This document shows, piece after piece, positions 1 to 8,026 of a stretch of 64,000 nt of DNA. Positions within the stretch are counted from its first letter, which is position 1; each line of letters starts with the position of its first letter. The notes under the pieces were generated by a model. The model was not told the DNA's origin. It ran no database searches and saw nothing but the letters and a program-made list of their open reading frames with translations. The DNA is from Pseudomonadota bacterium (GTDB lineage: Bacteria; Pseudomonadota; Alphaproteobacteria; Rhizobiales; Rhizobiaceae), in assembly GCA_023451735.1 (NCBI GenBank), contig JAEXYH010000044.1, positions 1 through 64,000 on the forward strand, given 5' to 3'. Made by a program: the position numbers and the translations under genes.

Positions 1-1
1 G

Positions 2-121
2 GTGCGGGACGCGCTTGCGCCGGCAATCTGGCTCAGAAGCTGGCTGAGCGGCTCCTTCGACTGGCGCGGCAACACGATGACGATCGGCACCGAGACGAGC
101 GAACTGAGTTCGGCATCCTGA
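2..121 (+). CDS. C-terminal end of a family 2/21 glycosyltransferase (partial)
   Basis: An open frame enters from the left edge and ends at a TGA at 119-121, giving the last 39 residues of a protein. The tail contains WLRSWLSGSFDWRGN, which resembles the C-terminal region of ceramide glucosyltransferase or hopanoid-associated HpnI-type glycosyltransferases, where a W-rich stretch precedes an RGN motif. The rest of the gene lies outside the window, so no catalytic motif can be checked. The assignment rests on this short tail and is tentative; the reading frame itself is plausible because the opposite strand has no better candidate here. Confidence 0.45.
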   Translation: MRDALAPAIWLRSWLSGSFDWRGNTMTIGTETSELSSAS

Positions 122-161
122 CGTTCAGGGCGTTTTACGGATATTTTTGAAGAGAAATAAA

Positions 162-237
162 TGGTGCCGCTTGCAGGACTCGAACCTGCGACCCCATCAT
201 TACGAATGATGTGCTCTACCACCTGAGCTAAAGCGGC
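162..237 (-). tRNA. tRNA-Thr (anticodon CGT)
   Basis: On the minus strand a 76-nt cloverleaf runs from GCCGCTT to AAGCGGCACCA, with the CCA end encoded. The acceptor stem is a perfect 7-bp pairing, the D arm contains AGCTC and GAGC, the anticodon loop is TTCGTAA, and the T loop is GGTTCGAGTCC. The anticodon CGT reads the threonine codon ACG. It sits between the glycosyltransferase tail and the nitronate monooxygenase gene. Confidence 0.95.
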
Positions 238-352
238 CCGACAGTGGCGACAGGCGCCAAGCTGCGAGTGATGCGCTGATACAGGCAACCAATTCCGATT
301 TCAAGCCGGTTTTCGCGATCCCGTCATTTTTCCCCGAATGGAACCTGGCCGG

Positions 353-1309
353 CTAAAGTGAGAGCCTGTGCCGGGCCTCCAGATATTCGGCCTCCATTCG
401 ATTGACCAGTTCTGCGACCGACGAAATCGTTTTTACCGCCCCCACGCCCTGACCGGCACCCCAGATTTCCTTCCAGGCTTTTGCCCCGGTCGTCGCGTTT
501 TCGAAATCCATCTTCGACGGGTCGGCTTCCGGCAAGGCGTTCGGATCCATTCCCATCGCCGCGATCGAGCCTTTCAGGTAATTGCCGTGGATGCCGGTGA
601 AATAGTTGGAATAAACAATATCGGCCGCGGCCGAATCGACGATCATCTGCTTGTAGCTGTCAGAAGCGCGCGCCTCCTGCGTCGCGATAAAGGGCGAGCC
701 GATATAGGCCATGTCGGCGCCCATCGCCTGCGCGGCGAGAATGCCTCCGCCGGTCGCAATTGCGCCGGCCAGCAGCAGAGGCCCATCGAACCATTCACGG
801 ATTTCCTGCACGAGCGCGAAGGGCGACAACGTGCCCGCATGGCCACCGGCTCCTGTGGCAACCGCGATCAGCCCATCGGCACCCTTGCGGATCGCCGAGT
901 TTGCGTGTCGGTTGTTGATGATGTCATGCAGAACGATGCCGCCATAGGAATGCACCGCCGCATTCACCTCGGGCACTGCGCCGAGTGAGGAAATCACGAT
1001 CGGCACCTTGTATTTGACGCACATCATCAGATCGTGTTCCAGCCGCTTGTTCGATGTGTGGACGATCTGATTGACGGCGAACGGGGCGGACGGCCGGCCG
1101 GGATTGGCCGCATCATGGGCCGCGAGTTCTTCCGTAATCTGCGCCAGCCATTCGTCGAGCTGGCTTTCGGGTCTCGCATTCAATGCCGGAAAGGCGCCGA
1201 TAACACCGGCCTTGCATTGCGCCAGCGTCAGTTCCGGATGCGATATGATGAATAGCGGCGATGCCACGACCGGCAGCCGCAGCTTGTCCCTGAGGACCGC
1301 TGGAAGCAT
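353..1309 (-). CDS. Nitronate monooxygenase family flavoprotein
   Basis: This 318-residue protein is a TIM-barrel FMN oxidoreductase of the nitronate monooxygenase / 2-nitropropane dioxygenase family, which oxidises alkyl nitronates using FMN and oxygen; relatives include FabK-type enoyl reductases. The family signature ATGAGGHAG sits near residue 152 and carries the His normally used as catalytic base. Further on, the phosphate-binding part of the barrel reads AGAIATGGG and MGADMAYIGSPF. The N-terminus starts directly with the first barrel strand, as is usual. It is monocistronic on the minus strand, divergent from the gene at 1556. The physiological substrate cannot be deduced from sequence. 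Confidence 0.88.
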   Translation of the reverse strand: MLPAVLRDKLRLPVVASPLFIISHPELTLAQCKAGVIGAFPALNARPESQLDEWLAQITEELAAHDAANPGRPSAPFAVNQIVHTSNKRLEHDLMMCVKYKVPIVISSLGAVPEVNAAVHSYGGIVLHDIINNRHANSAIRKGADGLIAVATGAGGHAGTLSPFALVQEIREWFDGPLLLAGAIATGGGILAAQAMGADMAYIGSPFIATQEARASDSYKQMIVDSAAADIVYSNYFTGIHGNYLKGSIAAMGMDPNALPEADPSKMDFENATTGAKAWKEIWGAGQGVGAVKTISSVAELVNRMEAEYLEARHRLSL

Positions 1310-1555
1310 GAAAGGAACCTCCCGAATTACCTTTACGTAAGATGGTGTATCAGATGATTTTCACGGGAGGAAGTCGCTTCGATCGGGCTACGCAGCTATG
1401 CGCGCCATGGATTTGCCACCATGTTTCGGCCGTCTCATCACGGGATGAATTGGCACGCCTTCTTGCAGTTCGGCGCCTGAGACGTTACCGAGAGGTTAAA
1501 ATGCAGGCGGATGAAGATCGCGCCTGACAATTGAAATGAACCGGAAGGACCGGCA

Positions 1556-2800
1556 GTGAGCGGCCTGGAAACAGCCATAAGAAATGCACTGGATCGCGCC
1601 GAGCGCGGCGATGGCCAAGTGCGCGCCCGGATCTATCAGTCTGCGCGTCAGGCGCTTGATGCCGGCCTGCGCAAGCAGGGCGTGACCGACAATCTCGTCA
1701 TTATGCAGCAGCGCAAGCGCCTGGAAGACAAGATCAGCGAGATCGAGAACGAAGAGATCGATCGGCTCGCGCAGTCGGCCCAGCCAGCCTTGGTCGCCGA
1801 TACCGATCCCTTTTTCGAGTTGGACGCACTGCCCAGGCAGAATGAAGTGCGCGCCGCTCCCGAGGTCGCCGTGTCAGTCGACGCTACGCAGACGACGGCT
1901 CCTCGCGCAGCCGATACCGGCACGCTCGGTGGCGTGACCCGAACGGGATCTGTCTCCACAAGCCATTCCCAAGCAGCAGCAGTAACCCCGGAAATCGCCC
2001 CGGCCGGTTATGCGGATGCGTCCGTTTTGGCGCCGGCGCCTGATGCTTCCGCAAGTGAGCAGCCTGCACCTGATGCCAAGGCAAAGGGAAGAAGAGGTCG
2101 CAAAGCCAAGGCATCGGCCGATCTGGCCGCCGGACGCGCTGCAAAGCCGCGCCGGAAGAAGCGCGGCTTTTTATCTCACCTGATCACCTGGATCATCACG
2201 CTCGGCGTGGTCGCGGTAGGCTGCTTTATCTTCTACCAGTCCGGCATGGTGCAGTCGATCATTGATGAAGCGATGCGCAGCGCCAGCCGGCCTGCCGCGT
2301 TCCAGTCTTCAGGGCAGGGCCCCTCGGCGCTTTCGTCGCGCGGCGGTTTTTCGGAAGAATGGGCGGCAATCTTCGAGCCGAAAGACGGCGCGGTCTTCAA
2401 GGCCGGTTCTCAGGCTCAGGCCCAGATTGCGACCGGAACGGAGGGACAGGCCCTCAGGATCACCTCGGCGACGCCGGATGCGGCGGGAGATATCGCCATC
2501 GAGGTACCGGTCGAAATCCTGCGCGAACTGGCCGGCAAAAGTTCCACGCTTGCCCTCACCATCCAGTCGGCAGCCAACCAGCATTCGCAGCTTTCGGTTC
2601 GCTGTGATTTCGGCAGTCTCGGCACATGCTCGCGCCACCGCTTCACCGCAACGCAGGAAAAGCTCGACGCGCTGTTCAAGGTCAGCTTTGACCGCACGAT
2701 GGCGCCCAACGCGCCCGGCCGCATCCTCCTCAACAGCGGCATCCAGGGTGCAGATCGCCCGGTCTTCATCTATTCCGTCCGCGCTCTGCCGGGTCAGTGA
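1556..2800 (+). CDS. Single-pass membrane protein of unknown function
   Basis: The 414-residue product starts at a GTG with a good ribosome-binding site (GGAAGGA, spacing about 8). Residues 1-70 form a charged, probably coiled-coil segment. A low-complexity Ala/Pro-rich linker follows, then a basic patch (RRGRKAKA, KPRRKKRG) immediately before one transmembrane helix near residues 207-229. The remaining ~180 residues would lie in the periplasm and look like a beta-rich domain with two Cys (RCDFGSLGTCSR). This topology recalls conserved rhizobial proteins of unknown function. I do not recognise a catalytic motif. A 10-bp hairpin overlaps the stop codon and may end transcription between this gene and the convergent ppk2 remnant. 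Confidence 0.75.
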   Translation: MSGLETAIRNALDRAERGDGQVRARIYQSARQALDAGLRKQGVTDNLVIMQQRKRLEDKISEIENEEIDRLAQSAQPALVADTDPFFELDALPRQNEVRAAPEVAVSVDATQTTAPRAADTGTLGGVTRTGSVSTSHSQAAAVTPEIAPAGYADASVLAPAPDASASEQPAPDAKAKGRRGRKAKASADLAAGRAAKPRRKKRGFLSHLITWIITLGVVAVGCFIFYQSGMVQSIIDEAMRSASRPAAFQSSGQGPSALSSRGGFSEEWAAIFEPKDGAVFKAGSQAQAQIATGTEGQALRITSATPDAAGDIAIEVPVEILRELAGKSSTLALTIQSAANQHSQLSVRCDFGSLGTCSRHRFTATQEKLDALFKVSFDRTMAPNAPGRILLNSGIQGADRPVFIYSVRALPGQ

Positions 2801-2808
2801 CCCGGCAG
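2786..2808. terminator. Hairpin overlapping the stop codon, between convergent genes
   Basis: CTGCCGGGTC (2786-2795) and GACCCGGCAG (2799-2808) form a perfect 10-bp stem with a 3-nt loop. The TGA stop of the preceding gene is inside the structure. No clear T-run follows on either strand, so it may be a weak terminator or an mRNA 3'-end stabiliser. Confidence 0.5.
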
Positions 2809-2828
2809 GCTTTGGCCGACTGTGTAGA

Positions 2829-3707
2829 CTACTTGAGAAACTTCGGTCCAAACCCGAGGATTTTGTCGTCGATCGCGCCAATCGCGTCCTTGTCCTTGCC
2901 CTCATAGTCGAGCGACAGAAGGATGTGGCGTATCGCATTCAGCCGCGAACGCCGCTTGTCGTTGGCGCGTAGGATCGCCCAGGGCGCGTCCTTGGTGTGG
3001 GTTTCTTCCAGCATCGTGTTGCGCTTTTCGGTATACTGGTCCCATTTCGTCAGCGCGGCGATATCCATCGGCGAAAGCTTCCAGATCTTCAGGGGGTCGT
3101 GGCGCCGGTCGTGAAAACGTTTCAGCTGCATTTACTGGCCGATATCGAGCCAGAACTTGAAGAAATGCACGCCGTCTTCCACCAGCAGCTTTTCAAAGCG
3201 CGGCGTCGCCCGCATGAAACTGTCATATTGGGCCGGCGTGCAGAACCCCATAACCGGTTCGACCACGGCACGGTTGTACCAGGAGCGGTCATAAAGCACG
3301 ATCTCGCCCTGTGACGGGAAATGTGTCGCATAACGCTGGAAATACCATTGCCCCGCTTCTTTTTCCGTAGGCTTTGACAGTGCTACCACATGCGCGGAAC
3401 GGGGATTGAGGTATGTCCGGATCGAAAAGATTGTTCCGCCCTTGCCAGCTGCGTCCCGGCCTTCGAACAGCGCAACCATCCGCTTTCCGGTTGCCTGCAT
3501 CCAGAACTGCATTTTTACCAGTTCGATCTGCAGCTTCTCCAGCTGCTTTTCGTATTTTTCCCGGTTCAGCTTGTCGTCATAGGGGTAGTCTCCGGAAGAA
3601 AGCGCTTGGCTGTCGATCCAGTCCGGCAGGGTCGGATCGTCTATGTCAAACCGGCGTTTCTTGCCCCCGATCGTCAGATCAACCGTTCTGCTTTCACCTG
3701 TTGACAT
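2829..3707 (-). pseudogene. ppk2: Polyphosphate kinase 2, interrupted by an in-frame TAA
   Basis: Two consecutive open frames in the same reading frame together make a full-length PPK2 of about 292 codons, an enzyme that uses polyphosphate to phosphorylate nucleotides. The first (3132-3707, 191 residues, AGGAG ribosome-binding site) carries the Walker A motif GRDAAGKGG at residues 83-91 and the second family motif DRSWYNR at 140-146. It stops after FFKFWLDIGQ at a TAA (3132-3134). The next codon is ATG and the frame continues for 100 residues (2829-3131) with MQLKRFHDRRHDP and the family's C-terminal region. In intact relatives the stop position is usually occupied by Glu, so one base change (GAA to TAA) explains the break. 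UAAAUG could permit some reinitiation, but the core fold would still be split. A sequencing error cannot be excluded. Confidence 0.85.
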
Positions 3708-3899
3708 GCTTGCACTCCTCTTGCCTCTGGCATCTGTGGTAACGGCGCGATGCGCCTCGGCGACACGCTATTCGAAAGGTGGCATTTCGGCATAGGTTTT
3801 CCATAGGCCTTGATGCACAAGTGTCATGGAAGCCTTATATGACCACGAGTTTATCAGGTAATTACCGGGCATGCGGCTCGGGCTTCAGTTGAGGATGTC

Positions 3900-5150
3900 A
3901 TGGCGTCGAGTGAAGGGCAGGCAGGTGGAGGTCTCATCGCTGCGGTAAGAAGGGAATGGCGTCTCCTTTTTCTGTTGACGGTCACAGCCGTCATTGCGAT
4001 TGCCGTAGCCTTGCCATGGTACGGGGTCGCGGTTACCTGGTTTATCCTCGCGATGGCAGCCTTGGTGCGGCGCCCGCTGGTCATAACTATTGCCAGATCT
4101 GAAGAAGCGGAAGAAGAAGAGCCGTCATCGGATCCGTTGCCCGGCATCGCTGCGACGCTTTCGGCCTTGGACATTCCGATCCTGTTGTTGAATGCCGAGG
4201 CTCTCGTTCTGTGGGAGAACAGGGCGGCGGAAAAGGCGCTTGGTCTGCTGCCGATAGGCTCTCATCTTTCTGCTCGCCTGCGCTCACCCGGCATTCTCGA
4301 CATGGTCAATGAAACGATTGCCACCGGAGAGCCCAACCAGATCGAATATTCCGAACGCCTTCCTTCCGAACGTGTCTATCTGCTGCGCGTCGCGCGGATC
4401 GAGCCGGTGGATGTCGCCATGGAAGATCTGTTTCTGTTGTCGTTCAAGGATATTTCCGAACTTCGCCGTCTCGACCGCATGCGGTCGGATTTCGTCGCAA
4501 ATGCCAGCCATGAGCTGCGCACGCCGCTCGCCTCGCTGCGCGGCTTCATCGAGACCATGCAGGGGCCTGCGCGTTCCGATACTGCCGCCCAGGAGCGCTT
4601 CCTTGGCATCATGCTGGATCAGGCGACCCGCATGAGCCGTCTTGTCGACGATCTGTTGTCGCTCTCGAGGCTCGAGCTGAAATCCCATATTGCACCGGAT
4701 CAGTCCGTGGACCTGCGTCCGGTCATCGGCCATGTTCGCGACGCGCTGCTGCCGCTTGCCGAGGAGCTCGGCATCGAAATCCGGCTGCATCTGCCCGATG
4801 AGAAGGTCGAGGTCTTGGGCGATCGCGACGAGTTGGTGGAGGTTGTCGAAAACCTGATCGAGAATGCCTGCAAATATGGCCAGGAAGGCAAGTTTGTTGA
4901 CGTCTTCCTGCGCAACGAACCCTCTCAGCCTGTCGAGGTCAGTGTTGTTGATCGCGGTCCCGGCATTCCTGCTGAGCATGTGCCGCGACTTACCGAGCGT
5001 TTTTATCGGGTTAGTGTGGCGGACAGCAGATCGAAAAAAGGCACGGGCCTGGGGCTCGCGATTGTCAAGCATATCCTAACAAGACACCGCGCTCGCCTGA
5101 TCGTGAAGTCGGAACTCGGCAAGGGATCAGAGTTTACCGTAAGATTCTGA
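3900..5150 (+). CDS. phoR: Phosphate regulon sensor histidine kinase PhoR
   Basis: A 416-residue sensor kinase that phosphorylates PhoB when phosphate is scarce. Two hydrophobic segments near residues 20-58 anchor it in the inner membrane with almost no periplasmic loop, as expected for PhoR, which senses via the Pst transporter rather than directly. A PAS-like domain (about 85-185) precedes the HisKA motif FVANASHELRTPLASLRGF, with His204 as phosphoacceptor. The ATPase domain shows the N box (ENLIENACKYG), DRGPGIP and GTGLGLAIVKHI. The start is supported by GAGG upstream. It lies directly before pstS but is separated from it by 193 bp containing a Pho box. Confidence 0.95.
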   Translation: MASSEGQAGGGLIAAVRREWRLLFLLTVTAVIAIAVALPWYGVAVTWFILAMAALVRRPLVITIARSEEAEEEEPSSDPLPGIAATLSALDIPILLLNAEALVLWENRAAEKALGLLPIGSHLSARLRSPGILDMVNETIATGEPNQIEYSERLPSERVYLLRVARIEPVDVAMEDLFLLSFKDISELRRLDRMRSDFVANASHELRTPLASLRGFIETMQGPARSDTAAQERFLGIMLDQATRMSRLVDDLLSLSRLELKSHIAPDQSVDLRPVIGHVRDALLPLAEELGIEIRLHLPDEKVEVLGDRDELVEVVENLIENACKYGQEGKFVDVFLRNEPSQPVEVSVVDRGPGIPAEHVPRLTERFYRVSVADSRSKKGTGLGLAIVKHILTRHRARLIVKSELGKGSEFTVRF

Positions 5151-5212
5151 CATAAAACTTATGCATTGCACACGGGTGCAATGTGATGTCTATTTATTTT
5201 CAATGACTTAAT

Positions 5213-5230
5213 TTGTCACAAATGTTTCAT
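5213..5230 (+). promoter_or_regulatory. Pho box (PhoB binding site) before pstS
   Basis: TTGTCACAAATGTTTCAT consists of two 7-bp half sites (TTGTCAC, GTTTCAT) separated by 4 bp, matching the PhoB direct-repeat pattern (C/T)TGTCAT-N4-(C)TGTCAT known from enterics and Sinorhizobium. A possible -10 (CATAAA/TAAAAG) lies at 5239-5246, about 10 bp downstream, the spacing expected for PhoB-activated promoters that lack a -35. It should drive pstSCAB-phoU-phoB under phosphate limitation. Confidence 0.85.
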
Positions 5231-5343
5231 CGAAGTGACATAAAAGCTGAGGTCAAGGACCGCTAATAGGAGCGGGCCAGAAGCCGGCAGGCGCGAAAGC
5301 CGGCGACAGACGCTTTCACAAAACCCATCATGGGAGAATATCG

Positions 5344-6378
5344 ATGAACATGTTGAAACTTTCCGCAGCTGCCCTCGTGGCCTCTGTCGCATTCGCCGGC
5401 GCTGCCGCTGCGCGCGACCAGGTTCAGGTTGCCGGCTCGTCCACCGTTCTGCCGTACGCAAAGATCGTTGCTGAAACTTTTGCTGAGACCTTCCCGAACT
5501 TCAAGGCTCCGGTTGTTGAATCCGGCGGCACCGGCGGTGGTCTGAAGGCATTCTGCTCGGGCGTTGGTGAAGGCACGATCGACGTCGCAAACGCCTCGCG
5601 CGCCATCAACAAGAGCGAAGCCGAAGCCTGCAAGGCAGCTGGCGTTACCGACGTTCAGGAAATCCGCATCGGTTACGACGGCATCGTATTTGCCGCTGAC
5701 TCTTCCAACGGCGACATGAAGATCGAGCCGAAGGATCTCTACAAGGCTCTCGCCGCTGAAGTTGTTGTCGACGGCAAGCTCGTCGCCAACCCTTACAAGA
5801 ACTGGTCGGACATCAACGCTACCCTGCCGAAGGGCCCGATAGCTGCCTATATCCCGGGCTCCAAGCACGGCACTCGCGAAGTCTTCGAAGAGAAGATCAT
5901 GGCTGAAGGCTGCAAGGAAGCCGGCGCGACCGACGTCATCAAGGCTGCCATCACCGATGCCAAGCAGGCTGCTGCAAAGTGCGTTGCAGTCCGTAAGGAC
6001 GGCGTTGCTGTCGACATCGACGGCGACTACACCGAAACGCTCGCTCGCATCGCCGCCAACAAGACCGGCCTCGGCGTTTTCGGCCTGGCTTTCTATGAAA
6101 ACAACAAGGACAAGCTGAAGGTTGCAACCGTTTCGGACGTTGTCGCTTCGACCGAGACGATCTCCTCTGGCAAGTACCCGGTTTCCCGCCCGCTGTACTT
6201 CTACGTGAAGAAGGCTCACCTGGGCGTTATCCCGGGCCTGAAGGAATACGTCGAGTTCTTCATCTCTGACGACATGGTTGGCCCGGAAGGCCCGCTCGCC
6301 GAATACGGCCTCGTTGCCGCTCCGGACGATCAGCGCGAACAGGTCCGCAAGGACTTCGAAGCCGGCAAGACCATGTAA
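5344..6378 (+). CDS. pstS: Phosphate ABC transporter substrate-binding protein PstS
   Basis: A 344-residue periplasmic phosphate-binding protein for the high-affinity Pst transporter. A Sec signal peptide covers about residues 1-23, ending at AAAARD. The phosphate-site motifs are visible: AGSSTVLPYA after the signal peptide, and ESGGTGGG followed by DVANASR. A GSKHGTREVFEEK segment corresponds to the second-lobe contacts. The ribosome-binding site is GGGAGAA. It is the first gene behind the Pho box, and a strong hairpin after its stop codon probably leaves it more highly expressed than the membrane components. Codon use is uniform and biased, as expected for an abundant protein. Confidence 0.96.
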   Translation: MNMLKLSAAALVASVAFAGAAAARDQVQVAGSSTVLPYAKIVAETFAETFPNFKAPVVESGGTGGGLKAFCSGVGEGTIDVANASRAINKSEAEACKAAGVTDVQEIRIGYDGIVFAADSSNGDMKIEPKDLYKALAAEVVVDGKLVANPYKNWSDINATLPKGPIAAYIPGSKHGTREVFEEKIMAEGCKEAGATDVIKAAITDAKQAAAKCVAVRKDGVAVDIDGDYTETLARIAANKTGLGVFGLAFYENNKDKLKVATVSDVVASTETISSGKYPVSRPLYFYVKKAHLGVIPGLKEYVEFFISDDMVGPEGPLAEYGLVAAPDDQREQVRKDFEAGKTM

Positions 6379-6386
6379 TAAACGAT

Positions 6387-6410
6387 CCGGCGCCGCTTTG
6401 GCGGCGCCGG
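6387..6410 (+). terminator. Strong hairpin between pstS and pstC (attenuating terminator)
   Basis: CCGGCGCCGC and GCGGCGCCGG form a perfect 10-bp stem with a TTTG loop, followed by TCTCTTT. It is very GC-rich and lies 9 bp after the pstS stop codon. It probably causes partial termination or protects the pstS transcript 3' end, giving excess binding protein over permease. Confidence 0.7.
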
Positions 6411-6541
6411 TCTCTTTCCGGCATTCGGCCGGCGTCTTCGCAAGGCGACCTTTAAGTTGGGTATTTGCGACCAATTCGGTTCCGGTGATGGGAATTGTGC
6501 GGTAGTGGCTGCCGCCGATGGCGGTAGGCCGGGGGATTCTG

Positions 6542-8026
6542 ATGAGCACACCACTGATCTTGTTGATTTTGGCGATCATTGCGATCGTCTGTTATGTCGT
6601 TGGGACCCGACATGCGCTGGCGATCGCTGGCGGCCTGTCCTCCAAACTTCACTCTCGTCCTGGCTATTATGGCTCGTTCGTCGCAATCTGCGCTGTGCTG
6701 CCGGCCGCGATTGTTCTGGCTGTCTGGCTTGTCGCCAGCCCGCTTTATATCAATTCCACCATACTCGGCGGTTTCCCCGAAGATGTGAAGGCCAAGTCCG
6801 AGGCCGAGCAGGGGCTCGCTTTCGGCATGGTCAATTCGCTTGCCCGCGGCATGGATATCCTGACGCTGGACGAGATCGATAAGGTCGGCAGCAACCCTGC
6901 GGAACTTCGCGGTGCGCTCGGCGCCAAGGGCGTTGCGCTTGCTGGCGATCCCGAGCCGTACATGGTCGAATCCGCCGGCGATCTCAACGCGATGAACAAG
7001 ATCAGCAACCGTCTCATGACGGCTGTTGTCCTGATCGTGGCTTTGATCGGTGCAGGTCTTTCCTATACCCGCATCTCGCATCGCTTCCGCGCTCGAAACA
7101 GGGTTGAGCGTGTCATCCTTGGCGCACTGGTTGTTGCCTCGTCGATTGCGATCATCACCACCATCGGCATCGTCATGTCGATGGTGACGGAAGCCGGCCA
7201 CTTCTTCGGCCGCGTCCCTGCCTGGGAATTCTTCTTCGGCACTGTCTGGGATCCGCGTTTCGCCGCAGCCGGTGCCACCGCATCGGAAGGCCAGTTCGGT
7301 CTTATCCCGCTGCTGCTCGGCACGCTTTATATCGGCTTCGTCGCCATGCTCGTCGCCGTTCCGGTCGGTCTGTTCTCGGCAATCTACATGTCGGAATATG
7401 CCTCGCCGAAGCTGCGCTCGGTTGCCAAGCCGCTTCTCGAAGTGCTCGCCGGCATCCCGACCATCGTCTACGGCTTCTTCGCCCTTACAACGGTCGGCCC
7501 GTTCCTGCGTGACCTCTCGTCCAGCATCAACGGCATCGCCACCGGCGATTTCGCCAACTTCATCCAGGCACAGAGCGTTCTGACCGCCGGTTTCGTCATG
7601 GGTATCATGCTGATCCCTTACGTCTCCTCGCTGTCGGATGATATCATCACCGCAGTGCCACGTGCGCTGCGTGACGGCTCGCTCGGCCTTGGCGCCACCA
7701 AGTCGGAAACGATCAAGAAGGTCGTCATGCCGGCAGCCCTGCCGGGCGTCGTCGGCGCTCTGTTGATGACCGCCTCGCGCGCCATCGGTGAAACCATGAT
7801 CGTCGTGCTTGCCGCCGGTGTTGCCGCCCGCATGCAGCTCAACCCGTTCGAGCCGATGACGACCGTGACCGTCAAGATCGTCAGCCAGTTGACGGGCGAC
7901 CTTGAATTCACCTCGCCGCAGACGCTCGTCGCCTTCGCGCTTGGCATCACGCTCTTCGTGATCACGCTTTGCCTCAATATCTACGCGCTCTTCATCGTGC
8001 GCAAATACCGGGAGCAGTACGAATGA
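6542..8026 (+). CDS. pstC: Phosphate ABC transporter permease PstC
   Basis: A 494-residue inner-membrane permease subunit. The preferred start is the ATG at 6542, preceded by GGGGGA; an in-frame ATG at 6518 would add eight residues. The protein is much longer than the roughly 320-residue enteric PstC: an N-terminal extension with two additional membrane helices and a soluble insert (residues ~75-145) precedes the standard permease core. The core has the binding-protein-dependent transport signature near ALRDGSLGLGATKSETIKKVVMPAALPGVVGA (EAA loop that docks on PstB). Such extended PstC proteins are common in alphaproteobacteria. It overlaps pstA by 4 bp (ATGA). Confidence 0.94.
   Translation: MSTPLILLILAIIAIVCYVVGTRHALAIAGGLSSKLHSRPGYYGSFVAICAVLPAAIVLAVWLVASPLYINSTILGGFPEDVKAKSEAEQGLAFGMVNSLARGMDILTLDEIDKVGSNPAELRGALGAKGVALAGDPEPYMVESAGDLNAMNKISNRLMTAVVLIVALIGAGLSYTRISHRFRARNRVERVILGALVVASSIAIITTIGIVMSMVTEAGHFFGRVPAWEFFFGTVWDPRFAAAGATASEGQFGLIPLLLGTLYIGFVAMLVAVPVGLFSAIYMSEYASPKLRSVAKPLLEVLAGIPTIVYGFFALTTVGPFLRDLSSSINGIATGDFANFIQAQSVLTAGFVMGIMLIPYVSSLSDDIITAVPRALRDGSLGLGATKSETIKKVVMPAALPGVVGALLMTASRAIGETMIVVLAAGVAARMQLNPFEPMTTVTVKIVSQLTGDLEFTSPQTLVAFALGITLFVITLCLNIYALFIVRKYREQYE

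Noticed and set aside
1342..1527. A 61-codon open frame between the nitronate monooxygenase and the gene at 1556.
   Set aside because: It has no ribosome-binding site, no family resemblance and lies in a divergent promoter region.
3821..3838. A second possible Pho box upstream of phoR (GTGTCATGGAAGCCTTAT).
   Set aside because: Only the first half matches the TGTCAT word; the second half is a poor match, so there is not enough support.
4284..5072. A 262-codon minus-strand frame opposite phoR.
   Set aside because: It mirrors the phoR coding sequence, as do other long antisense frames (for example opposite pstS and podJ), which arise from GC-rich codon bias.
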